Made by a program: the position numbers and the translations under genes. From assembly GCF_016862575.1 (NCBI RefSeq), contig NZ_BONF01000064.1:1-37462 (forward strand): a stretch of 37,462 nucleotides of DNA. The letters run 5' to 3'. This DNA comes from Catellatospora bangladeshensis. GTDB lineage: Bacteria; Actinomycetota; Actinomycetes; Mycobacteriales; Micromonosporaceae. Position 1 is the stretch's first letter. Each line of letters begins with the position of its first letter. The notes under the pieces were generated by a model. That model saw only the letters and a list, made by a program, of their open reading frames with translations. It was not told the origin of the DNA and did not search any database. Shown here piece after piece: positions 26,377 to 35,503 of this stretch.

Positions 26377-26589
26377 ATGGAGACCGTCTACACCGTCAAG
26401 GGCATGACCTGCGGGCACTGCGTCAACTCGGTCAGCACCGAGATCGGCCGGATCGCGGGCGTGACCGGCGTGCGGGTGGACCTCGCCGACGGAGCCGTCA
26501 CGGTGACCAGCACCGCCCCGCTGGCACAGGCCGACGTCGCCGCCGCGGTGGACGAGGCCGGCTACGAGCTCACCGGAGCGCGGCCGTGA
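26377..26589 (+). CDS. copZ: CopZ-like copper chaperone (HMA domain)
   Basis: 70 aa from ATG 26377 with GGGAGG six bases before. A single heavy-metal-associated domain with GMTCGHC (Cu-binding cysteines) and the usual beta-alpha-beta-beta-alpha-beta pattern. It should carry Cu(I) in the cytosol to CopA and to CsoR. Its TGA overlaps the GTG of the next gene. Confidence 0.92.
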   Translation: METVYTVKGMTCGHCVNSVSTEIGRIAGVTGVRVDLADGAVTVTSTAPLAQADVAAAVDEAGYELTGARP

Positions 26590-27545
26590 ACGCACCGCTC
26601 AAGCTGAGCCTGTTCGGGCTGGGCCTGATCGCGATCTTCGCGGCGACGTTCGGGGCCGGCCGCGTGGCCGGTCCCGCACCCACCGCGGCGCCCGCCGGTC
26701 ACGGCACCGACGCCGGTCACGGCTCGCACGGGGCGACCCCGTCCACCGGCGCGGCACCAGTGCCCGGCGGACTCCAGGTCGCCCAGGACGGCTACCGGCT
26801 CCAGCCGCTCACCGGCGAGCTCAGCCCGGACGCGGCGCAGCCGCTGCGCTTCCGGGTGCTCGGGCCGGACGGCGCGCCGGTCACCGCGTACACCCCGACG
26901 CACGAGAAGAACCTGCACCTGATCGTCGTACGCCGCGACCTGGCCGGCTTCCAGCACGTCCACCCCGAGCTGCGGGAAGGCGGCGTGTGGGAGATCCCGC
27001 TGCGGGCCGCCGCGGGCGCGGGGCAGTACCGGATGTTCGCCGACTTCCAGCCCGCCGGCCGCGGCGAGGCACTGACCCTCGGCGTCGACCTGCCCGCCCC
27101 GGGCACGTACCAGCCCGTGCCGCTCCCGGCCGCCGGCCGCACCGCGACCGTCGACGGGTACACGGTCACGCTCGGCGGCGAGCTGCGCCCCGGCGCCTCG
27201 TCCCCGCTCACGCTGACCGTCACCAAGGACGGCAAGCCGGTCACCGACCTCCAGCCGTACCTGGGCGCCTACGGGCACCTGGTCGCGCTGCGCGACGGCG
27301 ACCTGGCCTACCTGCACGTACACCCCGACGGCGCACCCGGCGACGGCCGCACCCAGGCCGGGCCGCAGATCGTTTTCCACGCCGAGGTCCCGTCGCCCGG
27401 GGCGTACCGACTGTTCCTGGACTTCCAGCACGGCGGGGTGGTCCGCACCGCGGCGTTCACCGCCGTGGCCGGAACGCCGCCACCGGCGCCACCCGCCGCC
27501 GCGACGCCCTCGGCCAGCCCCACCCACGACCACGGAGCGCACTGA
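26586..27545 (+). CDS. Two-lobed His-rich membrane-anchored protein of the copper operon
   Basis: GTG 26586 overlaps the stop of the chaperone; 319 aa. An N-terminal hydrophobic stretch (about 6-28) is a signal or anchor, so most of the protein is outside. His-rich segments stand at the start ([12 protein letters not shown]) and the end (THDHGAH). Two halves repeat one plan, each with an [17 protein letters not shown] or [17 protein letters not shown] block, a beta-rich core and YRMFADFQ or [12 protein letters not shown] histidines could bind copper. Function is unknown; a periplasmic-side copper buffer or carrier is inferred. Related proteins occur near copper genes as I remember. Confidence 0.85.
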   Translation: MNAPLKLSLFGLGLIAIFAATFGAGRVAGPAPTAAPAGHGTDAGHGSHGATPSTGAAPVPGGLQVAQDGYRLQPLTGELSPDAAQPLRFRVLGPDGAPVTAYTPTHEKNLHLIVVRRDLAGFQHVHPELREGGVWEIPLRAAAGAGQYRMFADFQPAGRGEALTLGVDLPAPGTYQPVPLPAAGRTATVDGYTVTLGGELRPGASSPLTLTVTKDGKPVTDLQPYLGAYGHLVALRDGDLAYLHVHPDGAPGDGRTQAGPQIVFHAEVPSPGAYRLFLDFQHGGVVRTAAFTAVAGTPPPAPPAAATPSASPTHDHGAH

Positions 27546-29794
27546 TGAGCACCGACAGCAGGCCGCTGCTGGTCGCCACCCAGCAGGTCGAACTCACCAT
27601 CGGCGGGATGACCTGCGCGTCCTGCGCGGCGCGGATCGAGAAGAAGCTCAACCGCATGGACGGCGTGACCGCCACGGTCAACTACGCCACAGAGAAGGCG
27701 TCGGTCACCTTCCCCGCGGAGGTCAGCACCGACGACCTGATCGCCACCGTCGAGGCGACCGGCTACACCGCCGCCGTCCCGACGCCCGAACCCGTCGCCG
27801 CCGCTGAGCCCGTGGACGAACTGGCCGGGCTGCGCCGCAGGCTGTGGACCTCGGTGGTGCTGTCCGTGCCGGTGGTGGTGCTGGCCATGGTGCCCGCCTG
27901 GCAGTTCACCAACTGGCAGTGGCTGTCGCTCGTGCTGGCCGCCCCCGTGGTCGTGTACGGCGGCGCGCCGTTCCACCGCGCCGCGTGGACGAACCTGCGC
28001 CACGGCGCCGCCACCATGGACACGCTGATCTCGGTCGGCACCCTCGCCGCGTTCGGCTGGTCGCTGTGGGCGCTGTTCTTCGGCACCGCAGGCGAGCCCG
28101 GCATGACCCACCCGTTCAGCCTGTCCGTGTCCCGCACCGACGGCACCGGCAACATCTACCTCGAGGTCGCCGCCGCGGTGACCGTGTTCATCCTGGCCGG
28201 GCGCTTCTTCGAAGCCCGGTCCAAGCGCCGGGCGGGCGCCGCCCTGCGCGCCCTGCTCGAACTCGGCGCCAAGGACGTCACCGTGCTGCGCGACGGCCGC
28301 GAGCAACGCATCCCCGTGGACCAGCTCGCGGTCGGGGACCTGTTCGTCGTACGCCCCGGCGAGAAGATCGCCACCGACGGCGTGGTCACCGACGGCGCGT
28401 CAGCCGTGGACATGTCGATGCTGACCGGCGAGTCCGTACCCGTCGAGGTCTCCCCCGGCGACGCCGTCGTCGGCGCGACCGTCAACGCCGGCGGCCGCCT
28501 GGTCGCCCGCGCCACCCGGATCGGCGCCGACACCCAGCTCGCCCAGATGGCGCGGCTGGTCGAGCAGGCGCAGACCGGCAAGGCGGCCGTGCAGCGGCTG
28601 GCCGACCGGATCTCGGCCGTGTTCGTGCCGATCGTCATCGCCCTCGCTGTCGGCACGCTCGGCTTCTGGCTCGGCACCGGCAACGGCCCGGCGGCCGCGT
28701 TCACCGCCGCGGTCGCCGTGCTGATCATCGCCTGCCCCTGCGCCCTCGGCCTGGCCACCCCGACCGCGCTGCTGGTCGGCACCGGCCGCGGCGCCCAGCT
28801 CGGCATCCTGATCAAGGGACCGGAGGCGCTGGAGTCCACCCGCCGGGTCGACACCGTGCTGCTCGACAAGACCGGCACCGTCACCAGCGGCCGGATGACC
28901 CTCGTCGACGTCGTCACCGCCGAGGGCACCGACCGGGCCACCGCGCTGCGGCTGGCCGGCGCCGCCGAGGCCGCCTCCGAGCACCCGATCGCCCAGGCCA
29001 TCGCTGCGGCCGCCGCCGAAACCGGCGAGCTGCCGGGCGTGACGGGCTTCGCGAACACGCAGGGCCTGGGCGTCACCGGCACCGTCGACGGCGTACAGGT
29101 GGTCGTCGGCCGGGCCGCGCTGCTCGCCGAGCACGGGCTGGACGTGCCCGCCGCACTCGACACGGCACGGCAGGCCGCCGAGCAGGCCGGGCGCACCGCC
29201 GTGCTGGCCGGCTGGGACGGGCGGGCCCGCGCGGTGTTCGCGGTCGCGGACGTGGTCAAGCCGACCAGTGCCGCCGCCGTCGCCGGGCTGCAGGCGCTGG
29301 GGCTGACCCCGGTGCTGCTCACCGGCGACAACGAGACCGTCGCGAAGGCGATCGCGGCCGAGGTCGGCATCGAACAGGTCATCGCCGAGGTGCTGCCCGC
29401 GGGCAAGGTCGACGTGGTGCGGCGGCTGCAGGACGAGGGCAAGGTCGTGGCGATGGTCGGCGACGGGGTCAACGACGCCGCCGCGCTCGCCCAGGCCGAC
29501 CTCGGGCTGGCCATGGGCACCGGCACCGACGCCGCGATCGAAGCCGCGGACCTCACCCTGGTCCGGGGCGACCTGATGGCGGCGGTGGACGCGATCCGGC
29601 TGTCGCGCCGGACCCTGAACACGATCCGGACGAACCTGTTCTGGGCGTTCGCGTACAACGTCGCGGCGCTGCCGCTGGCCGCGCTGGGACTGCTCAACCC
29701 GATGATCGCGGGCGCGACGATGGCGCTGTCCTCGGTGTTCGTGGTGTCCAACAGCCTGCGGCTGCGCGGCTTCCGCACCGTCGTCCGCGACTGA
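27545..29794 (+). CDS. copA: CopA-type Cu(I)-exporting P1B-1 ATPase
   Basis: 749 aa; ATG 27545 shares one base with the preceding stop. One HMA domain (C24, C27 in GMTCASC) precedes eight membrane spans. Core motifs: TGES, C397-P-C399 in [12 protein letters not shown], phosphorylated D441 in [12 protein letters not shown] and GDGVND. It expels Cu(I) from the cytosol with ATP, loaded by the chaperone two genes upstream. It ends in a strong hairpin at 29808. Confidence 0.95.
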   Translation: MSTDSRPLLVATQQVELTIGGMTCASCAARIEKKLNRMDGVTATVNYATEKASVTFPAEVSTDDLIATVEATGYTAAVPTPEPVAAAEPVDELAGLRRRLWTSVVLSVPVVVLAMVPAWQFTNWQWLSLVLAAPVVVYGGAPFHRAAWTNLRHGAATMDTLISVGTLAAFGWSLWALFFGTAGEPGMTHPFSLSVSRTDGTGNIYLEVAAAVTVFILAGRFFEARSKRRAGAALRALLELGAKDVTVLRDGREQRIPVDQLAVGDLFVVRPGEKIATDGVVTDGASAVDMSMLTGESVPVEVSPGDAVVGATVNAGGRLVARATRIGADTQLAQMARLVEQAQTGKAAVQRLADRISAVFVPIVIALAVGTLGFWLGTGNGPAAAFTAAVAVLIIACPCALGLATPTALLVGTGRGAQLGILIKGPEALESTRRVDTVLLDKTGTVTSGRMTLVDVVTAEGTDRATALRLAGAAEAASEHPIAQAIAAAAAETGELPGVTGFANTQGLGVTGTVDGVQVVVGRAALLAEHGLDVPAALDTARQAAEQAGRTAVLAGWDGRARAVFAVADVVKPTSAAAVAGLQALGLTPVLLTGDNETVAKAIAAEVGIEQVIAEVLPAGKVDVVRRLQDEGKVVAMVGDGVNDAAALAQADLGLAMGTGTDAAIEAADLTLVRGDLMAAVDAIRLSRRTLNTIRTNLFWAFAYNVAALPLAALGLLNPMIAGATMALSSVFVVSNSLRLRGFRTVVRD

Positions 29795-29807
29795 TCGCGT
29801 CTCCACC

Positions 29808-29841
29808 GCAGCGCGCCGTCCCACGCGGGACGGCGCGCTGC
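29808..29841 (+). terminator. Strong terminator of the copper operon
   Basis: A perfect 15-bp stem (29808-29822 with 29827-29841, core GCGCGCCGTCCC) around the tetraloop ACGC, 14 bp after the copA stop. Confidence 0.8.
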
Positions 29842-29915
29842 CGTATCACCCGGTAACGCGACCGTGGTGCTCAGCGCCGGCGGTACTGTGCTGCGCGTCG
29901 CCTTGGTGCCCGGCG

Positions 29916-30041
29916 TTACGTAAGCAAACGGATCGGGGGAACACGCACGACCTCCTCGATGCGGAACTCGGCCATCACCTCATCGTCAGTGACATCGGCA
30001 TCGAGGATGCCGACGACGCCTTCGCCATAGATCATCAGCAT
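29916..30041 (-). CDS. Putative small acidic protein, 41 aa
   Basis: ATG 30041 to TAA 29916. The frame (MLMIYGEGVVGILDADV, then an acidic middle and EEVVRVPPIRLL) looks protein-like, but the plus strand is open here too. No ribosome site or family. It is divergent from the small gene at 30059. Confidence 0.3.
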   Translation of the reverse strand: MLMIYGEGVVGILDADVTDDEVMAEFRIEEVVRVPPIRLLT

Positions 30042-30058
30042 GAGCTTTCAGCCTGGAC

Positions 30059-30262
30059 ATGGTGTTCGCTGACCAACCGGCCTTGGCTGACATCGACAAG
30101 ATGAACACGCAGGACAGCGGCATCTGCTACGAACGCCTCGGCCCTGCGTTGGATGAGGCATTGCGCGAAGCGCTGTGGGAGGTTGAGCAGCAGCCAACGT
30201 TGCAGGTGCTGTGGGCTGGCACGCCCCTGCGCAGCGCTGTAGAGCTTGAGCGAAGTGACTGA
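30059..30262 (+). CDS. Putative small protein, 67 aa
   Basis: ATG 30059; ATG 30101 is an alternative. The core (ICYERLGPALDEALREAL then WEVEQQPTLQVLWAG) is helical and soluble and lacks the arginine and proline runs seen in shadow frames of this GC-rich DNA, so it is likely real. No family is recognised. It and the preceding small ORF lie in lower-GC DNA than the copper genes. Confidence 0.4.
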   Translation: MVFADQPALADIDKMNTQDSGICYERLGPALDEALREALWEVEQQPTLQVLWAGTPLRSAVELERSD

Positions 30263-30404
30263 CGTCGCCTGGCCGGAAGGCGATCAAGCGGCGGTGGCTT
30301 GGGCCGGGACCGGTCGGCCGTGGACGATTGCATTGGGCACCCGACTAATATGCGGGTCTCGTTGTCGAGTCCGGGCTCTCGTGGCGTGAGCTTAGGATCA
30401 CCGG

Positions 30405-30890
30405 ATGCGGATCGAGTTCACATTCAGCCGAAGTCCCGAGTACTTCCGGCAGCAGCTGAAGGCGGATGCGAAGCGGGCAGTTCGTCGCGATGTCCTTCGT
30501 GCTGTGGTGCTGGCCGTTGTGGGCGTGGTCTTCGTCTTCATCTCGCAGGGCGAGGGTGTGGCGTTGGTGGTGGGTGCGGTTGCGCTTTTGGCGGCGTTGT
30601 CGCTGCCGTGGCGGGCGTGGCAGGTGTTCAAGGCGGCCGTGACCGTTCCGGCGGCCTGGTGCGGTCCCCGCAGTTGGGTCGTCACCGATGAGGGGGTCGA
30701 GTCCAGCACTGACCTGACGTCGACACGTTGGAGTTGGCAGGCGGTGCTCAGGGTGGAGGAGCGACCGAACGCCTATCTTCTCTGGCAGGACGGCCCGGCC
30801 ATGTTTGATCTGCCTCGCGAACCGCTGACTGCTGTCGAGGACGCCGAAATCCGTGCCTTCCTGCTCGATCGCGGATTACTGCGGCCATAA
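30405..30890 (+). CDS. YcxB-like membrane protein
   Basis: 161 aa. Two hydrophobic spans (about 31-48 and 52-70) are followed by a cytosolic C-terminal domain: GPRSWVVTDEGVESSTDLTSTRWSW (positions 86-110), LRVEERPNAYLLWQDGPAMFDLPREP. This fits the YcxB-like domain of unknown function. Its GC is near the window average. Convergent with the hydrolase gene at 30974. Confidence 0.75.
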   Translation: MRIEFTFSRSPEYFRQQLKADAKRAVRRDVLRAVVLAVVGVVFVFISQGEGVALVVGAVALLAALSLPWRAWQVFKAAVTVPAAWCGPRSWVVTDEGVESSTDLTSTRWSWQAVLRVEERPNAYLLWQDGPAMFDLPREPLTAVEDAEIRAFLLDRGLLRP

Positions 30891-30973
30891 CCCGCGATCG
30901 TAGAGCGGCTTGTCCGGCGGGCTGGGCACCGCACCGGGGGGCGGTGGTCTGCACCGCGGCGCAGTGTTCAGCT

Positions 30974-31933
30974 CTAACTCGCGCTCAACTGGTGACACGA
31001 CCCTGGGGCGTGTCCACGACAATGCCGCGACGCGGCGGCGACCAGGGGCGCCAGCTCGTGGTGCGGCTGCCGCGACAGACCGTCCCGCCAGCGATCGCGA
31101 GCGCCGGTGGTGACGACGGTCAGCGCGGCCTCCGGGGCGACGAGCACGCACTGCCCGGCCCAGCCCAGGGCGATGTGGACGGGCACGCCCGCCTGCTGGC
31201 CGACCCACCAGAGACAGCCGTAGCCGAGGTGGATGGGCGCACCGTCTGGTGTGTGGGCAGTCCAGGCCAGGTCCCGGTAGCCCTCGGGCACGGCGGCTCC
31301 GGTGCGCCACGCCTCGCCGAAGCGCAGCAGAGCGCGCGGCGACAGCCGGGCGCCGCCGAACCCGTACGGGACGCCTTCCGGGTCGGCGGGCCAGATCACG
31401 TCGGCGCAGCCCGCGTGCGGCAGCGCCCGGTCGCGGGCGTACGCATCCAGCCCGCCGGTGACCTCGTGCAGCGCCACGGCCAGCAGGTGCATCGCGCCGT
31501 TGTCGTAGCGGAACACCGTGCCGGCGGGATGTGCCTGCGAGCTGCGCAGCAGCTCGTCGGCCCAGCCGTGCGGCAGCCGCATGAGCCGCCCAAACGTGTC
31601 GTCGTCACCGGCCGCGCCCGACGTCATGGTCAGCAGGTGATACACCGTCGCACCGCGCCGCTCCGGCGGCACCCGCTTGCCGAGCAGGTCACCCAGCGTG
31701 TGGTCGAGCCGGACCAGCCCGTCGTGCCAGGCCCACCCGGCGACCGTGGACACCAGCGACTTCGTGATGCTGGCGATGTTCGGCGCCGGCTCGTCCAGCC
31801 CCACTCCGTGCAGGTCGTACGCCGCGACCTCGGTTCCCTGATGAGCGACGAGCAGGCTGCTGGTATGGCTGAGCGCGGGTTCGGCGCGGCACCGGGCAGC
31901 CAGCGCGGCGGCGGCCTCGATCAGATCGGACAT
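30974..31933 (-). CDS. Serine beta-lactamase-family hydrolase
   Basis: 319 aa, cytosolic by sequence (no signal). The class C/PBP4-like fold shows S55-x-x-K58 (ASITKSL), Y143-D-N145 (FRYDNGAMHL) and a glycine-rich region near the end (GWAGQCVLV) in the place of the third motif. The Ser is the nucleophile. Members include esterases and D-amino peptide hydrolases; beta-lactam resistance is not indicated. It stands alone. Confidence 0.88.
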   Translation of the reverse strand: MSDLIEAAAALAARCRAEPALSHTSSLLVAHQGTEVAAYDLHGVGLDEPAPNIASITKSLVSTVAGWAWHDGLVRLDHTLGDLLGKRVPPERRGATVYHLLTMTSGAAGDDDTFGRLMRLPHGWADELLRSSQAHPAGTVFRYDNGAMHLLAVALHEVTGGLDAYARDRALPHAGCADVIWPADPEGVPYGFGGARLSPRALLRFGEAWRTGAAVPEGYRDLAWTAHTPDGAPIHLGYGCLWWVGQQAGVPVHIALGWAGQCVLVAPEAALTVVTTGARDRWRDGLSRQPHHELAPLVAAASRHCRGHAPGSCHQLSAS

Positions 31934-32100
31934 CTCTGCTGTCTACGGCAGGGCGGCAGCACGACGCAACCGATTCGGGCACGGGATCTGCGCCGGTACC
32001 CGGCCGGAATCGGCCCGTCGCCCGATGCCGCCGTCCTGCCCCGGCATACATCCTGGCGAAGCCGCGGACCACATACGTCGCGATAGGACAGGAGGCTCCA

Positions 32101-32520
32101 TTGACGTCATACGGGCGGAGTGAAGACGAGTGGATCACGCTCACGGAAGCAGGTCAGGAGTTCCTGGTCGAGCGCGCTCGGCTCGCCAGGACCACGTCCT
32201 ATACGGAGCTGAACACGACGCTGGTGCGGCGCACCGGGCTGCCGGGCTTCGACTTCGGGCGTGAGGCCGACCGGGCCGCCATGGGCCAGCTGCTGTACCG
32301 CGTCGTGGCAGCCAACCGCCCGCAGACCAAGCTCATGATCTCGGCGCTGGTCATCTACCTGAACGGCAACGACGCAGGCTCCGGCTTCTACGCCCTCGCC
32401 CAGCAACTCGGCGAGCTGCCGCAGCGTGCGACCGCGACGGCGAAGGAAGAGTTCTGGATCGGGCAGGTCAAGGCGCTGTACGCGTACTACGGGAAAGCCG
32501 GGGCCAAGCCGGGACGCTGA
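32101..32520 (+). CDS. Hypothetical protein, 139 aa
   Basis: TTG 32101 with AGGAGG five bases upstream is a good start. The soluble protein has LTEAGQEFLVERARL, YTELNTTLVRRTGLPGFDF, and LMISALVIYLNGNDAGSGFYALAQQLG. The last block recurs, as I recall, in hypothetical actinobacterial proteins. No enzyme motif. It is followed by an SMI1-like gene. Confidence 0.75.
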   Translation: MTSYGRSEDEWITLTEAGQEFLVERARLARTTSYTELNTTLVRRTGLPGFDFGREADRAAMGQLLYRVVAANRPQTKLMISALVIYLNGNDAGSGFYALAQQLGELPQRATATAKEEFWIGQVKALYAYYGKAGAKPGR

Positions 32521-32565
32521 GCTGGGACGACGGCGGGTGTCGGTGGGGGCCGCTATCGTGCCGTC

Positions 32566-33219
32566 GTGACGATCGAAGACGGCTGGATCGCGTTCGACCT
32601 GGGCAGGTTCCGCGCACAGGACGAATTCGCCACCTACAGCGGAAGCTCGTCCACCGCGCTGCCGGCATTGCCCGTGGCGCATCCGGGTGGTCTGCACGCC
32701 TGGATGCGGGAGCTGGTGCCGCTCGGCGACCTGGCCGCCGGCCCGTACGGCTTGGTCAGGCTGACCGACGGCGCTCCCGTAGGCGAGCACAAGGCAGCCC
32801 TGCCCGAGCAGTTCGTCGCGTTCATGGCCGATCCGGTCCTGCGCGACAACGTCCCCACCTGCACGTCCTGCTACTGGGAGCCGGAGCTGCCCGTGGCCGC
32901 GAGCCCCGTGCACGAGGGTGCGCAGCTCGTGCGCTTCCTGAACGACCAGCAGGGCTGCCTGTTCTGGTATCTGCACCTGCTGCCGGACGGCGGCCACGAG
33001 GTCCTGTGCGGCGGCCACGCCTACGACGAGTACGAGGTGCCCCGCGACGAGGCACTCGAAGATCTCGTACGCGTGGCAGGCGACTTCGATGGTTTCATCG
33101 CCCGCTTCTGGATCGAGAATCTCGCCTGGTTCGAGGTGGTCGGCCAGAAGCGACCCGATGACAGCCTGTCCGGCCCGGTCTGGGAGTACGTACGCCAGTA
33201 CACCTCGGCGGTGCGCTGA
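32566..33219 (+). CDS. SMI1/KNR4-like (SUKH) protein
   Basis: 217 aa from GTG 32566; TATCGT ends six bases before it, fitting a leaderless mRNA. The sequence has FVAFMADPVLRDNVPTCTSCYWEP, LVRFLNDQQGCLFWYLHL and VAGDFDGFIARFWIENLAWFEV, the typical order of SUKH-type proteins. It is another lone member in the window; no toxin is adjacent. Confidence 0.75.
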   Translation: MTIEDGWIAFDLGRFRAQDEFATYSGSSSTALPALPVAHPGGLHAWMRELVPLGDLAAGPYGLVRLTDGAPVGEHKAALPEQFVAFMADPVLRDNVPTCTSCYWEPELPVAASPVHEGAQLVRFLNDQQGCLFWYLHLLPDGGHEVLCGGHAYDEYEVPRDEALEDLVRVAGDFDGFIARFWIENLAWFEVVGQKRPDDSLSGPVWEYVRQYTSAVR

Positions 33220-33234
33220 CCGCACTCCCGCCGG

Positions 33235-33348
33235 TCAGCGCAGCAGCAGCACCAGTCCGGCGGCCAGCAGGCCCGCGGCGAGCACCACGACCACGATCAG
33301 GGTCTTGGTGCCGAAGCGGCGCCGGATGAACTTCGCGTTGTGCACCAT
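33235..33348 (-). CDS. 37-residue single-span membrane microprotein
   Basis: ATG 33348 has GGAGGG seven bases upstream. A basic amphipathic start (MVHNAKFIRRRFGTKT) is followed by one membrane span (LIVVVVLAAGLLAAGLVLLL) and a final Arg. It lies 26 bp behind the four-span protein of the sigma operon and is probably cotranscribed. Such microproteins may tune a larger membrane partner; this is inference. Confidence 0.75.
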   Translation of the reverse strand: MVHNAKFIRRRFGTKTLIVVVVLAAGLLAAGLVLLLR

Positions 33349-33373
33349 GTCGGTTTCCCTCCAGCTCAGATGG

Positions 33374-33844
33374 TCACGTGGTCAGCTCGGCGCGGCGGCG
33401 CAGCAGCCGTGCCCGCTCGCGGTGGGCGCGTGCCAGCAGCAGCAGCGAGACGGCGGCGAAGACCGCTCCGACAGCGAGGACAGGCCACAGGCCGGTGCCC
33501 CGCCCTGCGGCGATCACCGCCAGCAGGACGGTGGTCGCGGTCGAGGCGGACAGCGCGATCCAGGCCGCGACGACGCGATCGGCGGCGAACAGCACGACCT
33601 TGCGGGTCAGCAGCCAGCCGCCGTATCCGGCCCAGGCCAGGCAAATCGCGGTGAGCAGCGCGAACGCCAGCCGGGTCCGGCCCGGCAGCGGCTCGGGTTC
33701 GGTGAGCCACAGCAGCGACACGAGCGCGGCCCCGGACAGTCCCGCGACCAGCGCCGTCACCGCCCGGATGCGGGCCCGACGCGACACGGCCGTGCCGAGC
33801 CGCTCGACGATCTCCTGCGCCGACAGGCGCGGCTGGTCACTCAT
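33374..33844 (-). CDS. Four-span membrane protein of the ECF sigma operon
   Basis: 156 aa. An N-terminal cytosolic helix (SAQEIVERLGTAVSRRARIRAV, given as positions 8-29) precedes spans at about 30-46, 60-80, 88-112 and 118-138. It starts inside the stop region of the sigma gene (8-bp overlap), the usual place of an anti-sigma factor. It lacks the zinc-type HxxxCxxC motif. It may be a non-classical membrane anti-sigma or simply a cotranscribed protein. Confidence 0.75.
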   Translation of the reverse strand: MSDQPRLSAQEIVERLGTAVSRRARIRAVTALVAGLSGAALVSLLWLTEPEPLPGRTRLAFALLTAICLAWAGYGGWLLTRKVVLFAADRVVAAWIALSASTATTVLLAVIAAGRGTGLWPVLAVGAVFAAVSLLLLARAHRERARLLRRRAELTT

Positions 33845-34361
33845 CTCCGGCGGTCCTCTCCAGGTGTACGCGCAGCAGGCGGCGGGCGCGGTTCAGCCGT
33901 GACTTGACCGTGCCGACGGGCACGCCGCAGATCTGGGCGCAGTCGGCCACGGGCAGGTCTTCCAGGTAGAACAGGACGAGGATCTCCCGCTCGGCCGGCG
34001 GCAGCGCGGCGAGCGCGTCCAGCAGCCGGGCGCGGTCGGCCAGCGCCTCGACCGGGTCCTCCACCAGCGCGTCGGCCTCGGCCAGCGCCTCGGGCCGGTC
34101 GGCGTACTCGCCGCGCAGCCGGTCGGTGACCGAGCGGCGGGCGATGGTGAACAGCCACGGCGCGAAGCGGGCAGGCTCGCGCAGCCGCGGCAGCCCCCGG
34201 ACCACCGCGAGCCAGACCTCCTGGGCGACGTCGTCGGCGCGCTCGGCGTCGAGCATGCGCCGCACGTAGGTCCACACGGGCAACCGCCAGCGGCTCACCA
34301 GCTCGGCCAGCGCGCCGCGCTCCCCCAGCTGGGCTCGAACCACCAGCAGCTCGTCGGTCAT
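33837..34361 (-). CDS. ECF sigma factor
   Basis: ATG 34361 with GGAGGG six bases upstream is the start (174 aa); the ATG at 34385 would hide that site. Region 2 (LVSRWRLPVWTYVRRMLDAERADDVAQEVWLAVVR, positions 20-54) and region 4 (LPPAEREILVLFYLEDLPVADCAQICGVPVGTVKSRLNRARRLLR) are typical of group 4 sigma factors. Extra C-terminal domain absent. It directs RNA polymerase to a stress regulon, probably including its own operon. Confidence 0.92.
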   Translation of the reverse strand: MTDELLVVRAQLGERGALAELVSRWRLPVWTYVRRMLDAERADDVAQEVWLAVVRGLPRLREPARFAPWLFTIARRSVTDRLRGEYADRPEALAEADALVEDPVEALADRARLLDALAALPPAEREILVLFYLEDLPVADCAQICGVPVGTVKSRLNRARRLLRVHLERTAGDE

Positions 34362-34458
34362 CTCGTCCCTCCCCTCACCATGCACAGTCGGGCGGGAGGC
34401 CGGGGAGGTTCACGGCGCGGGAGATTACCGCCGCAGGTACCCGGCTTCGAACTTTCGG

Positions 34459-35439
34459 TCAACGTTCTGCGGTACGACGGCCGTGCCGGTCTGGGCCGTA
34501 TCGCTCGACGAGCGCGTCGCCGATCGAGGCAAGGTGGTCTCGCACACCCGGAGGGCCGGTCACCTCGACCCATTCGACCAGCCCGGCAAGCTCGCCGGCG
34601 AGTATGTACTCGTCGTTGCCGCGGATCACGACCTCGATGCGGCCGTCGTTCGTGGCACCTCCCACCTCGAGCCGACCGCCGAACCCCATCCGGAGCACGC
34701 CTATCGCGTGAGGCGCGCACACCGCCCGGACCTCGAAGGGTGTTCGCCTGCGTTCGACCTCGTCCGCGATCTCGCGCCAGCTCTCGGCAAGATCGAAGTC
34801 ATCCGGCCGGTACACGGGGTCGCCGGTCGGGCCGACGGACGACACCCGGTCGATCCGGAAGGTCCGCCGGCCGGCCTCGGTGTCGGAGACGAGGTACCAC
34901 GACGGGCCTTTGGCGACGATGCCCAGCGGGTGGACGGTTCGCTCGGTTTCGGTGCCTTCGCGGTCGACATAGCCGAGCCGGACCTGGACGCCGCGGATCA
35001 CCGCGTCCTGGAGCTCGTCGAGGAAGCGAGGCGGTCGGGGCTCGGCCCGGCTCGACCCCCATCGCTGCGGGTCCATGACGAGCGACGACGCCGCCGCCTC
35101 GGCCTGCGCCCGGAACGGCTCCGGCAGGGCGTGGACGAGCTTGCGCAGCGCCGCTTTCACGGCCGGCGTGACAGACGAGGCAGGGCCGGCGACCAGGAAC
35201 AAGGCGCGGGCCTCACCCGCGGTCAACCCGGACAGGTCGGTCCGGGCGCCGCCCACCAGGCGCCAGCCGCCGCCCCGGCCCTGCACGGAGTACACCGGCA
35301 CGCCGGCCATGCCCAGGGCGTCGAGGTCGCGGCGGGCGGTGCGCTCGGAGATCTCCAGCTCCCGGGCGACCTCCGCTGCGGTCACCTGCTCGCGGTGTTG
35401 CAGCAGGAGCAGGATGGCCATCAACCGGTCAGCTCGCAT
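34459..35439 (-). CDS. HTH-WYL family regulator
   Basis: 326 aa. The N-terminal winged helix (about 1-60: ADRLMAILLLLQHREQVTAAEVARELEISERTARRDLDAL, positions 3-42) is followed by a linker and a WYL domain (LGYVDREGTETERTVHPLGIVAKGPSWYLVSDTEAGRRTFRIDRVSS, positions 160-206) with its W-Y-L motif. The C-terminal domain may sense a ligand or nucleic acid. It is divergent from the hydrolase at 35504 across a perfect operator-like palindrome. Confidence 0.9.
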   Translation of the reverse strand: MRADRLMAILLLLQHREQVTAAEVARELEISERTARRDLDALGMAGVPVYSVQGRGGGWRLVGGARTDLSGLTAGEARALFLVAGPASSVTPAVKAALRKLVHALPEPFRAQAEAAASSLVMDPQRWGSSRAEPRPPRFLDELQDAVIRGVQVRLGYVDREGTETERTVHPLGIVAKGPSWYLVSDTEAGRRTFRIDRVSSVGPTGDPVYRPDDFDLAESWREIADEVERRRTPFEVRAVCAPHAIGVLRMGFGGRLEVGGATNDGRIEVVIRGNDEYILAGELAGLVEWVEVTGPPGVRDHLASIGDALVERYGPDRHGRRTAER

Positions 35440-35461
35440 GCCGGCAACACTCGCACGTCAA

Positions 35462-35482
35462 ACCGGTCAGGAGGTGACCGGT
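35462..35482. promoter_or_regulatory. Operator-like palindrome between WYL regulator and hydrolase
   Basis: ACCGGTCA, five bases (GGAGG), TGACCGGT: an exact 8-5-8 inverted repeat in the 64-bp divergent gap. TATAGG directly follows and could be a -10 of the hydrolase gene. Confidence 0.7.
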
Positions 35483-35503
35483 ATAGGTCGGCAGGATGCC
35501 GGC

